From the NCBI GenBank assembly GCA_032717465.1, contig CM064653.1:33911816-33975815 (forward strand): a stretch of 64,000 nucleotides of DNA. Direction: 5' to 3'. Each line of letters opens with the position of its first letter. Within the stretch, counting starts at the first letter, position 1. This document shows positions 53,291 to 63,747 of the stretch, piece after piece. The notes beneath the pieces are model-generated. The model did no database searches. It had not been told where the DNA came from and was given only the letters and a program-made list of their open reading frames with translations. Made by a program: the position numbers and the translations under genes. The DNA comes from Coenobita brevimanus (lineage: Eukaryota > Arthropoda > Malacostraca > Decapoda > Coenobitidae).

Positions 53291-55225
53291 GTAACTCGCA
53301 CGGAACACGATCTCACGGAACGCGCTCGCAATTATACACGGTAAGGGCTGGGATACATATAAGACAACGTAAGATTAAAAAACCATTATGAAAACTACAA
53401 ATTAACGCAGGAGAGGCCTTTGAAAGATCAAATCCTCGAACATCACCGCAGTGTGCGGTTTGTTTTGATTACGTGACGATCTAGGCGGGAAATTATTCAG
53501 TGAGTGAGACATTCCCGAGTACAGTAGCACAGTATTTGTAAGTTAAATATTTACAGTACTGTACTGTTCTGGTAAGTTTATGTGCAACTTAAAGTACTAT
53601 TAAATAACGTTAAAGCAAGAAATAAAGTCTTATAACCAGTTTACCTGATAGGCGTCAGAATATTGCCTTTTTTATTTGTTCGTTTTTTCCACAGTACTGT
53701 ACAATATTTGTAAGTTAAATATTTACTGTTCTCGTATGTACTGTACTTGTAAGCACTTAAATAAAGTTAAATCATTAAATAAAGCCTTGTAACCAGTTAA
53801 CCCGAATTATATGATTGCCCATGATCAGCGTCGTAATATTGCCTTTTTTGTTTGTTCGTTAAACTCTTACTGTACTGCTTTTCTACAGTACAATTGTATT
53901 TGTAAGTTAAATATTTACTCTTCTGACATGTACTTGTAAGCAAATAAAGCATTAAATAAAGCCTTGTAACCAGTTAACCTGATTTATGTGATTACCCATG
54001 ATCGGCGTCAGAATATTGCCTTTTTTGTTTGTTCGTTAAAGACTTATAATAAGAGAAAAATACATTTTTGTCTTGGTATCTTTACCTATTTGCTCAGGTT
54101 TGCTGTAATGGTTTGGATCATTTGATGCAATGCAACTTGTAGAAAACTGTGAAAACTTTCGGGAAGTGAACGAAAATTTGGGACGTGAGACTGACCTTGA
54201 CTTCACCCTCTCATGTATCATCTGTCAGTTCACCACCTGCTATCGTGATGAGTGGATGTACGATTTTTTCGCTCGTGGCCATGCCTAACCACACATAGTT
54301 ACACCCATTATCTCGACCCAGACAGAAAATACAATCTTTTTCCTCCCTTGCAAAACACAAACAACCACCCTGTTTACGAGACAACAATATATATTGCGAA
54401 AATAACTCGGTAAAATGATAAAGATGAACATAAAATGATAAAGATGAACATGTTATGACGGAAGAAGTACGTTTTCCCCATCTGTAAACGTATTTATTTC
54501 TGCTTTGTATCTGTATTCGTAATAATTAGACTTATTGTTGGTTCTGAAACTGCATTACGATTCTATTTTTAGCCATTCTCGTGGTGTGGGAGCTGGAAGT
54601 TGTGACACAACTTCCTTATTGCTAATCGGACTGACCCTCCACTTTATTCTCCTGTGGCAGAGTCTAGCCTTGGAGGACGTGCAGTTTTGTCATTTAGGAC
54701 TGAAAATTCAACTCTTTCGCTCCCTTTTCCAAGCATGAGCACAACGATAACGTAAAAAATAACTCAAAACTACCATAAACATATATCAAAAAGGTGAAAA
54801 TGTATTCATAACATTTTTTTTTTCCAGCCATTCCTAACAGTACTGAAATCATTCGATATCACAGTACTGCATTTCTAAGTTAAATATGTACTGTTCTGGT
54901 ATGTACTTGTATGTTAAAGCACTGGTACCAGTTAACCTGATTTATAAGATTACCTATGATCGGCGTCGGAATGTTTCCTTGTGTTTACGTACAGTATTTG
55001 TGTGTTGAAGTTTTGCTCTGGAGTACTGTATTTGTGAGTTATAACATTAAATAAACCTTCTAACCACTTAAAGTGCATTCTAGTGATTACCAGTGACAGA
55101 TAACAGCAAAACAACACATTTGGGGGGTCTAGGGAGCAAAATACGGAGTAGTTTAAATATACGCGATTTCGCACCTAACACGGCACCGTAGGAACGAAAC
55201 CCACGTGTTCCGTGCGAGTTACCTG
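53288..55225. mobile_element. Non-coding TIR element 12 (1938 bp)
   Basis: The left end CAGGTAACTCGCACGGAACA and the complementary right end (TGTTCCGTGCGAGTTACCTG) are matched over about 20 bp, and the element is bordered by TA. No transposase motif is present in any frame. Three tandem repeats of about 170-190 bp fill part of the left half, and a diverged fourth lies near the right end. The perfect word GAAGTTGTGACACAACTTC at 54595-54613 is a short palindrome. By its ends it is Tigger-like or Tc1/mariner-like. Confidence 0.75.
53533..54047. repeat. Three tandem units of 171-193 bp in element 12
   Basis: Units start near 53533, 53704 and 53897 with TATTTGTAAGTTAAATATTT. They share AAATAAAG(C/T)CTT(G/A)TAACCAGTT and ATATTGCCTTTTTT(G/A)TTTGTT. 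A weaker fourth unit is at 54867-54985. Confidence 0.9.
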
Positions 55226-56044
55226 TATATATATATACTGTAAATAGTTTTTTTGTTAAGTTTTGTATAGTTAACCATTTTCCGTTGACATTCAGGTTTG
55301 AGCCATTGGCAGGTGAAGGCAGCCTTGGTTCCACCTCGCCCCCTCCCATCCCATCCACCCGTGTCAGACACGCCTCTGCCCTACAAATGGTAGGCATTAT
55401 TTATGAGATATTACATATATTCTTTAAGAATATATCTGGAGTTTTCTATGGGTATGTGTTTAAAATGCATTTCTTGATTGAACTATATTCTGTGTTGTTT
55501 TCTTTTGCGCAATTAATTCATCACCCTGAAAGTTCTAGTAATGGGATCCAAATGGAATGAAGGACTGAAACCCATGGATTGTTAGCTAATGGAAAAAGAA
55601 AAAGAAAAAATTACACCTTTGTCTCACCAGATTCCTCCCCCCCCTCTCAGTACATGAATGGTGGCAGACAGTACAGTACCAGTCTAATAAAGGTCTTATA
55701 CGGTACATCATTGAAATATATAATTAAGTGATATTGACAAATAAATGGCATTTTTCTCTTATTGTGGTACGTAGTACTGTATACAAAGCCAAAAACCACC
55801 CCTTAATAGTGGTGAAAAGTATAGATTCAGTTTTCATTATTAAGATGGCTTTCCACACAGGCAACCCCTGGTATCCAAATATTTAATAACCTTATTTTCC
55901 CTTATCTGACTTGCCATTTTTTTTTGCATGAAAACCCCTTTATCCAAATCCATTTCCATTTTTCCTGATTCACAGTTTCTAAAATAATATCCCAGTGAAA
56001 GAAGAAACCAAGCTGGATGGATGAATTTTGTGCAGAGAAGCACA
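55226..56044. other. Low-repeat stretch, possible host sequence
   Basis: Apart from a short TA run at the left, this part shows no element ends and no repeat copies elsewhere in the window. It contains one exon-like GC-rich segment (55296-55389). The rest is AT-rich with nothing else recognisable. Confidence 0.4.
55296..55389 (+). other. Candidate internal exon (94 nt)
   Basis: A GC-rich segment between a fair acceptor (GTTGACATTCAG) and a donor (ATG|GTAGGC) in AT-rich surroundings. One frame is open throughout and reads FEPLAGEGSLGSTSPPPIPS then TRVRHASALQM, ending on a codon boundary. I do not recognise the peptide. Splice-like words arise by chance, so this is only a candidate. Confidence 0.2.
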
Positions 56045-56298
56045 TAACCAGGGATTTGGCACCCCTTTATAATGTGACAGTGTTCAGATTGGCTCTATCA
56101 GATAGGTATATGTAAAGCTACAAAACGTGGTGATCCCCCCCCCCCCATCTGATGGAGCCAGGATTTCAAGGGCTTGAATGATGAGTGAGTGGACGCATGG
56201 CCCGTTGAATTGGGCAAGCTTGAGCTATCTGGATGGTGCTATGCCTCATCCTGCCCTAGGGTGGGAAAGGAGGTCCAGATGATGATGATGATGAAGAA
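56045..56298 (+). mobile_element. 3' UTR fragment of the (GAT)n-tailed RTE family
   Basis: GGATTTGGCACCCCTTTATA to CTAGGGTGGGAAAGGAGGTC, followed by (GAT)n, is the plus-strand equivalent of 29575-29850 in LINE E. No coding part is present. It is a severely 5'-truncated LINE copy or a short element sharing that tail. Confidence 0.8.
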
Positions 56299-56825
56299 TT
56301 TTTGAAGGTGCCTACTGCTAGACACAAAAAAATACCCAGCAAACCCCTAGAAAATATTCCTGTACTATGCCTTTTACATTAAACATTCTTTTGTGTCTGG
56401 GAATAATCCTCTATGACCACTTGACACAACCTGTATAACCCTTGTATTAGTGAATGTTATCTGAATTCTCTTGCAGATGTTTTGCTTCTATAAGTCTATA
56501 ATTGTCCTAACATGTACAGTTCCCACAGTTCTGACTGGTATACTCGGCAATGCAAACGCTCAATCTCTGCATGAAGTGAATCTTGGTTCGTCTGTATTCA
56601 AAGCATCTCGAGCATGAAGGGGTAAGATCGGGCAGGGAACTGGAGTAAATGGGGAGGGAGGAATGGAGGGGGGAGAGGTTGCTTGCAGAAAGGATCAGAG
56701 GCGAGGAGTATGTTTTAGCAAGAGAGAGAGAGAGGCAGCAGACTAACAGAATACTGAATTGTTACAGCACAGTATCATATTCAAAAGCAAGTATATAACA
56801 TTATTATACAACCATGATAAAGTAT
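56299..56825. other. Low-repeat stretch with a small ORF
   Basis: No element ends are visible. A purine-rich segment with (GA)n lies near 56720-56740. The only coding candidate is the 46-codon frame at 56477. Confidence 0.4.
56477..56617 (+). CDS. Candidate small secreted peptide (46 aa), unproven
   Basis: The ATG directly follows a good acceptor-like sequence (GAATTCTCTTGCAG). The frame reads MFCFYKSIIVLTCTVPTVLT, GILGNANAQSLHEVNLGSSV, FKASRA and stops. The N-terminus looks like a signal peptide: Lys at 6, a hydrophobic stretch 8-23, and an ANA|Q-type cleavage site at 26-29. A donor-like G|GTAAG follows at 56622. It may be a coding exon beginning or ending here, or chance. I recognise no family. 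Confidence 0.2.
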   Translation: MFCFYKSIIVLTCTVPTVLTGILGNANAQSLHEVNLGSSVFKASRA

Positions 56826-56966
56826 GGTTGGTGGGGGTGCCCATCATCCAACCACTTAGTGTGGGGGTACTCTGTTTTTAGGGTAGCTCTACATTGAGTG
56901 GCAAGCCAAATGATTTCCTGTAAACCAGGAAAACATTTACAATGCTAGGTGGTAACCTTATAACCA
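56826..56966 (+). mobile_element. 5' part of the tRNA-box composite repeat, joined to RTE copy C
   Basis: GTTGGTGGGGGTGCCCATCA, CATTGAGTGGCAAGCCAAAT and GGTGGTAACCTTATAACCA correspond to the region upstream of the tRNA boxes in copies 1-3. The tRNA-like half is absent, and sequence like the RTE leader and 5S-SINE body follows at once. Confidence 0.65.
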
Positions 56967-57110
56967 ACCAACACGTGTTCCCTGTGTGACAACAAGTGGG
57001 TTGGCGGAGAGTTAGTTCCCCTCCCTGGAAAACAACTAACTAAAAATACGAATAAGAAGCCTTGGACCAGAACTGACCAAAAGGTGACGACTAAGGACCA
57101 AACAGAAGTC

Positions 57111-59215
57111 ATGGTACGGTTAGCTGCATGGAATGTAAGGGGTACAAATGATGTGGTGAAAGAAAGAGAGATTGTCCAGGTGCTCTAGGGTGCAAAAGTG
57201 GATGTATGTAGATTAACTGAAACTAAATGGAGAGGAGAAAGTGTGAGCGAATGGAAGGATGGATGGGGAATATGCGTGGGAGTAGGTAAGAATGAGAGGG
57301 CAAAAGGAGTGTGTATTGTTATGAGTAACAGATGGAAGGAAAGTAGAGTGTGGATCAGTTGGCTCAAGGATTGTGTGGGTAAGATTAAAGTTGGACTACA
57401 AATGTGGATGATTGTGTGTGTGTATGCACCAATGCAAGATCGTGCAAGCCGAGTGGAAGAAGAGTTCTGGACAAATGTGGAGGCGTGCATGGAAAAGTTT
57501 GAAAGGAATGAGAGAGTGTTTTTGATTGGAGATATGAATGGGAAAGTAGGGAATGTGAAGGTGGATGAAGTAGTTGGTGAGTGGGGTGTGCATGCTGAGA
57601 TAGATGAGAATGGCAGTGCTTTAGTAGACATTTGTGCCAGGAGGGGGTTGGTGATAGCCAATACCCTCTTCAGGCACAAAGTGATCCATAGGTATACGTG
57701 GCAAGTGATGAGAAGGGTGGATGGTGAACTAAATGAACAGAAGGCAATGATTGATTATGTGAGTGTGGATGACAGGATGAGTAGGTGTGTATTAGATTCA
57801 AGAATATATAGAGGTTGGGGGAGGTCCAAATGAAATGGAGAAATAGAAGAAGGAAAGGACAGGAGGAAGTAGTTCATACAAGGGGGGTGGAAAGATTGCA
57901 GGAGGATGGATGTGGAAGGTGTGTGCAAGATATTCACTGAAGAAATCTGTGCAGCATGTGAGGTGGTGTGTGGGGTGTAGAGAAGATGAAGGGGGATGCA
58001 GGGAACAGCATGGTGGAATGAAGAGGTGAAAGAGGCTGTGCCACGAAAGAAGAAAGCATAGAGTGAGCGGATGAGAAACAGGCGTGTGGAAGAAATTGAG
58101 AGACAGAAGAGAGAGTAATATGTTGAGAGGAAGTGAGAGGTGAAAAGATTGGTGAGAGAGAGTAAGAAGAGAGTGGATGAGGAATTTGAAAGGAATTTGA
58201 GTGTAAAGTGGAAGGAATGTCAGAAAATGTCCTGGAAAGAGGTAAAGAGAGTTAGACAGGGTGCAAAAGAAGTTAATTGGGGAGTGAAAAATAAAAATGG
58301 TAGATTACTAGTGGAGAAGGGAGAAAAAGTGAGCAGATGGAGAGAACACTTTAAGGAATTATTGAACATAGAGAATGAAAGTAATGCGAGTATAAGTGGC
58401 TAGGGAATGGCTGAGAGATGGAGGGATGTGAGAAGAGAGGAAGAAATCAGTAGGATGGAAGTTGTGGAAGGAATGAAGAAAGTTAAAATGGTGAAAGCCC
58501 CAGGAATTGATAGAGTGTGTGGTGAAATGCTGAAGCATGGGGGAGAGATAGTAGTAGAATGGATGTGGAAGATGTGTAGGTTGGCCTGAGAGGAAGGTAG
58601 AGTCTTGGAAGATTGGAAGTCAGGTATAAGAACTCCCCTGTACAAAGGAAAAGGGGAAAAAGAAGTATGTGGTAATCATAGGGGCATTTGTCTTCTTAGT
58701 GTAATTGGGAAAAGTATATGGTAGGATACTTACTGACAGAGTTAGGGAAATAACAGAGGATTTAGTTGGAGAAGAACAGGGAGGTTTTAGGAAGGGAAGG
58801 GGTTGTGTAGATCAGACATTCAGTCGTAGATCTTTAGTGGAAAAGTTTCTAGAGAAGGAAAAAAGGTTGTGTACGGCCTTCATGGATTTGGAGAAAGGAT
58901 ATGACAGGGTGGATAGACAAGGATTGTGGAAAGTATTAAGAATATATGGAGTAGATGGGAAGTTCATGAATGCCGTGAAGAGTATGTATGAGGGTGCTAA
59001 GGTTGCAGTGCGTGTGCATAGTGAACTGAGTGAATTTTTCTATTTGAAAGTTGGACTGAAACAGGACTCTGTCATGTCTCCATGGTTGTTCAGTCTGTAT
59101 ATGGATGGGGTTATAAACAAGATACAAGGTAGGGCAGTGGTCTTGGAGTAGCCCAAGTGAGAGAGGGCAGTGTTTGAAAACTCCCTCTACTGATGTTTCA
59201 GATGGTACGGTGTTG
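57111..59215 (+). pseudogene. RTE-like polyprotein, copy C, 5' part
   Basis: From the ATG at 57111 the frame reads MVRLAAWNVRGTNDVVKERE and hits a TAG at 57186, then continues as endonuclease to 57833 (LTETKWRGE, VCVYAPMQ, GDMNGK). It loses about 80 bp containing the SDH region near 57830, and further pieces follow: 58140-58403, 58407-58589 (KAPGIDRV) and 58705-59151 (GGFRKGRGCVDQTF, FMDLEKGYDRV, VMSPWLFSLYMDG). Multiple shifts and stops make it inactive. The ATG gives the best evidence in the window for the true start of this RTE family. Confidence 0.8.
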
Positions 59216-59219
59216 TTAA

Positions 59220-62200
59220 CCCCTAAAGCGCGGCCATCGACAGCCGATCCCCCCCCCCCTGTGGCGGGGTTGCATCGCGGTCTGAATACCTGTAGGAAAA
59301 TATTTGCCAAAAATCAGAGATTAACCCTAGAACATTATAATTTTTATGGCAGATAGTACTTACATTCAGCTTTCTCCAGAGACAGGTGTTGAGCCTTCGT
59401 GGACTACCCAAGGACTTGTGGAGACTTGCAAAGTTGGGTAACAAAATCTTCACTTTCACACCTCCAGTAACCCGGTTTCCCCTCTACCACAGCCTCAATC
59501 TGTCACAGTACACTTTATACTACAACGTACAGGTAGTGTGGAATCCGTATTTGTACAATAAGCACTGAAACTAAGGCTACAATCAACGGAGCATTCGGCC
59601 GACATGCAGCGCGGCGGCGGTCTTCCCATCACTGAACAAACATTTCCCTTTTCACAGCTAAAAACATGTATACTACATTATTTTCCATCATAGTACTTCC
59701 CAAAGGCTCGCATGTCACTATTACGGCCATAAAAATCACTGTCACTGCCAGTATTGTGAAGCGGGAATGAGAAAGACCACCGCGGCACCATTTTATTCTG
59801 CCTTACGCCAGTCACTTTATTCTCGCTCCTGTCGGCTGCTCACACTTCATTTCTATCGCTCACTTTCACTCTCGCTGTCAGTTTAGTGCCTAATTCATCA
59901 CTGTCACACTCATTACTTATAAAAATAATATTTCCTACACACCAAACTGTCACTGTCATAACATAGAATAGAAAAATATGCTTTCAACTTCTTACACTGG
60001 AGTGACTGTCACTCTCAATACTTATATTATTACTATGTACAATAATTTACACTGAAATCACTGTCACTATCAATGCTTTTACAACTACATACACTAATTT
60101 ACACTCAACTGACTGTCACTGTCAGTACGTACCAGAAAACTAACCACTAATATCACTGTCACTCTCAGTATTATTTACATATTTCCACCCTTATTTTCAA
60201 TATCTTCTCAGGCTGTGGTAGTCAGAGAAACACGGGTAAGGGCACAGGGGAATCTGACACTCTTTGCACTGCAAGGAGGTGCGTCTAAAAGCTCGTTCTT
60301 GCCGGTTTGTGTGCCTGCAAACATAGCACCTCCTCAGTGCTTTCCCCCTCTTGGCAGTGCAAGGCAGTGGCTCCAGGCGGTGTCACTGAAGGTAGTCCTG
60401 GCACTGTAGGTGGTCTGGAGTTGTCTATGAGTGGCACCTGGCACCTGATGGCAGTACCTGCCCAAAATGCCGAAGCAGCTGGTAGACACAAGTCTTTGAA
60501 AACCGCCTGAGAGAGTAGTTAGCTGGCTTCCTGTTCTTGATCTTGTACAGGATGAAGGCGTTCAGCATGCACATATCCAGCAAGTGCAAGAACACCTTCC
60601 TGTACCAGTGCCGGTTCCTCCTCAGGCAGTCAATCTCTCCGATCATCATATCGGACTTGTCCACCAGCCGCATATTGACATTGTAGTCAATTACAGCATC
60701 AGGCTTCATCACAGGATCGCCAGTCCTTCTGTCGACCTTCCCTGTGGCTTGCATTTCCTCCGTGTGGACTGTGGTGAGCATATTAACGATTCTCTTGTCG
60801 TGCCACCGTATCGCCAGCATCTTGTCTGATTTCTTCAGGTGCACGTCTCCCCGCTTTGATCTTTCAGCCTCGGGGAAGGCAGGGTAGTGTGCCCTATTGC
60901 TCCTGACAGTGCCACAGGATCCGACGCCGTGCTCTGAAAGGTACTTGGCGAGTTTGGGTGCTGTATAATAATTGTCCGTATACAGGACATGATTCACGCC
61001 GGAGTACTTTTCCAGAAGCACTTTCACCACAGAGCCAGAGAATCCAAGGGGGTCAGTCTTGTCCAAGTCCACATTGCTGGCGGTGTAGATAAGGAAGTCT
61101 AGGATGAACCCCATCTTGCAGTAGCACAGCACGAAAAACTTTATTCCAAAGCGGTGGCGTTTGCTTGGAATATACTGCACGAACCGAAGACGGCCCCTGA
61201 ACAAAACCAAGGACTTGTCGATCACTACTTTCTTGAAGGGCCGAAGGAACATCATAAACTTGTCCCTAATCATGTTCAGGATTTCCCTCACTTTCCATAG
61301 GGGGTCAGTCTGGGAAGGCTCATCGTTGTTTGCAAAGTGAAGGTACGTCATGAGTTGCCTGAAACGATCCCAAGTCATGTACTTGTTGAAGATGGGTGTG
61401 GGGCAAAGGTCGTCAGCACTCCAGTACTCCTCGAGCTTGTGCTTCCAGTTATGTGGCATCAGAAGCATCAAGCCAATGAATACAAATAGTTCCCGGATCG
61501 TCACAGGAACCCATGCTGCCATCCGCGACGTGGATGGCGTTGCACCTTCACCTTGACGAACTGCAGCACATTGTCCTTCGTACCTGTTGGTCTCGGTACA
61601 AATCTGCTGCATGACTTCATCATCCAGGAAGGCCAACAGGTAGTCCAAGCATTCACCATCCTCGGGGACAGGGAAGTCAGCCTGGATCCCACACCCAGTG
61701 GAATCAAAGGGCAGATCCTCTGGCACAAAATCAGAGCCCTCAGACCACACAAAGGCGTCCAGAGTGCCCTGCCTAGGCTGGGAGTGGGTGGATACGGCGG
61801 AGGGTGAGGCAGGCCGTGTGGCAGTGGGTGAGCTAGGTCGGGCCTATGCGGTTGTGGTGGTGGTGGGGAGAGTGGGAGAAGGTTCAAGGTCACTCGCAGT
61901 AGGCTGGGTGGTGAGTTGCCTAGTGCGATAAACCTTACCACTAATTTTAGCACTAGGAGACACTTTCCTACTCATGCCAGCACGAACGCGGGGCCTACAG
62001 AAACCTCTACGAATACCAGACTGCCTACTTCCCTTCCGAGGTGGTGAAAGAGACTCCGAAGACTCAGGAGAAAGCACAGCAGACGATGATGACGGGAGAA
62101 TGGGGCTGGGGGTGCGATGCGGTATGGCGGCGGCGTGACCTGAGGTTGGGGACACTGGCTGGCCTGAGGAGAACAATGACTGGGAACCGTTGTCACCACT

Positions 62201-62913
62201 TCTCTTCCTCTTGGCCCCCTTGCCATACGCCACTCCCTTCTGCGCTGGAGCCTTGCCTGACGAGGTGCTAGGCACAGCAATTGTCTCTTCCTGCACCTCA
62301 GACTCAGCACTCGATAAAGTGTCTGATTCAGCAAGGCTCGACAACACCGCAACGTCACTACCATAGTCCATAGAGGCTTTCAGTAATTCTAGGCCTATAG
62401 CAGACTCACTCAGGCCCTTTGCACTCCCTAGTAAGGGTTTTGAAGGGGTAGAGGTCACAAAGCCCTTTTTCGGAGGGCTTGAAGGCACTGACTCGGAAGA
62501 GCTAGAATTCGACATAATGTCACCTTGAAAGCCTGCGGTAAACTGACGCTAAACAGGGGCAAACCACCCGAAAAAAAGCTAGTGTGGCAACTGGGGAAAC
62601 AAGCGTTTCCAATTAGCATAAACTGCTTGCAAGAGGAAAGCGCAGATTGACATTTCTGAGCAGTCCGCGCGCCGCCATATATCACGGTGAGGGTGGGTGG
62701 GTAAAAAAAAAGATACTTGGCAACAACGGAGGTCAGTGGTACAAAGGTCAAGTATGCTAATAGTAGCTAAAGGGTGGCGGTACTGATAGACAATACCAGC
62801 TTGAACCTGCTTGCCCGCGTTTATTCAAAATTAACTCGAATCACAAACGCAACGATCAGCCGTTATGTCCTTTTCGGCGAGTGTCACAAACGCGACGCCC
62901 CGCATTTTAGGGG
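59220..62913 (-). mobile_element. Complete piggyBac element (3694 bp)
   Basis: It is flanked by TTAA at 59216-59219 and 62914-62917. The ends are CCCCTAAAGCGCGG and CCGCATTTTAGGGG. A full-length transposase lies on the minus strand. About 980 bp of AT-rich leader-like sequence, with many CACTGTCACT words, lie on the left (59220-60196). The element interrupts RTE copy C. Confidence 0.95.
60197..62515 (-). pseudogene. piggyBac transposase, full length, three in-frame stops
   Basis: One continuous phase of 773 codons from the ATG at 62515 to a TGA at 60197. A Ser/Pro-rich acidic N-terminal region precedes a TAG at 61844. The next 441-residue part carries the RNase-H-like core with D178 (VVIDKSLVLFRGR), D259 (VLYTDNYYTAP) and D364 (MRLVDKSDMM), numbered from its first Met. 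A TAG at 60425 and a TGA near 60380 precede the cysteine-rich C-terminal finger (RRCYVCRHTNR, LQCKECQIPLCPYPCF, DYHS), which binds the element ends in known family members. There are no frameshifts, and all three catalytic Asp are kept. Two of the stops could come from C-to-T changes. Confidence 0.9.
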
Positions 62914-62917
62914 TTAA

Positions 62918-63673
62918 GTGAAGACAAAGGAGACCTTCAAGGCTTGGTGGATGAGTTTGGGAGAGTGTGCAAGAAACAGAATGCAAAAGTGAATGTAGGG
63001 AAGAGTAAAGTGATTGTCTTTTGAGAGAAGTGAAGTCAGTGAACGTACAGTGAGATTGGATGGGGAGGATATGGAGAATGAGAGTGCATTTAAGTACTTG
63101 GGTAGTGTGATGAGTAAGGATGGAAGTTCAGAGGGGGAAGTGCTTAAAAGGGTGCAGCAGGGAAGAAAGGTTGCTGGTTCCTTGAAAGTAGTGATAAGAA
63201 ACAGGGAAGTGAGCATGGAAATGAAAAAGCTACTACATGACACTATTGTGATACCAACTCTAACATATGGAAGTGAAGCTTGGACCTTGTTGGAAGGACA
63301 CAAGTCAAGAGTGAGAGCAGTGGAATTGAGTTATTTGAGAGAAGCATGTGGAGTCACAGGGAGAGACAGACTGACAAATGAGGAAGTGAAGGAATGTTGT
63401 GGTGTGGATGTGGATGTGATAGGAAGTGTTAGGAGAAACACATTAAGGTGGTTTAGCCATGTGGAGAGGATGGAGAGTGAAAGACGGTCGAGGAGAATGT
63501 ATGTGAGTGAGGTGGAAGGGGCGAGAGGGAGGGGGAGGCCAAGGATGATATGGAGGGATGAAGTGGAGAGGTATATGAGAGAGGGGTTTGTCAGCTGGGA
63601 GCAGGGCAGTGAAATGGCGGGAGACAGAGCAACATGGAGGCAATTTGTTTGTGGTCACCCCGTACGGGATTAA
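62918..63673 (+). pseudogene. RTE-like polyprotein, copy C, 3' part
   Basis: After the piggyBac element the reading continues from about 62918 (SEDKGDLQGLVDEFGRVCKK). A one-base shift near 63020 leads to 63014-63673, which holds FKYLGSVMSKDG, YGSEAWTLLEGH and LRWFSHVERM and ends at GHPVRD. The match to copies A and B is direct across the insertion point. Confidence 0.85.
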
Positions 63674-63705
63674 GGTGTCTCGCAATAAATAGATAGATAG
63701 ATATA

Positions 63706-63707
63706 GA

Positions 63708-63742
<35 letters not shown>

Positions 63743-63747
63743 ATATA
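63706..63747. repeat. (TA)n array
   Basis: TA array between the tail of RTE copy C and the terminal Tigger element. Confidence 0.9.

Larger units (their letters stand above)
56968..63705 (+). mobile_element. RTE-like LINE copy C, split by a piggyBac element
   Basis: The LINE occupies about 56968-59219 and 62914-63705. The leader (56985-57110) contains TTCCCCTCCCTGGAAAACAA, matching the body of the 5S SINE. The 3' end reads CGTACGGGATTAAGGTGTCT and continues to a (GATA)n tail. The piggyBac element lies at TTAA within the RT, just after the FADD region. Copies A and B show the uninterrupted site with TTGA in place of TTAA. Confidence 0.85.

Noticed and set aside
59220..60196. A host promoter or enhancer suggested by many CACTGTCACT words
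   Set aside because: The stretch lies inside the piggyBac element, and its left 250 bp match the left part of the non-autonomous piggyBac copy at 40892.
61844..62515. A separate Ser/Pro-rich host protein
   Set aside because: It is in the same phase as the piggyBac transposase and separated only by a TAG, so it is the N-terminal region of that protein.
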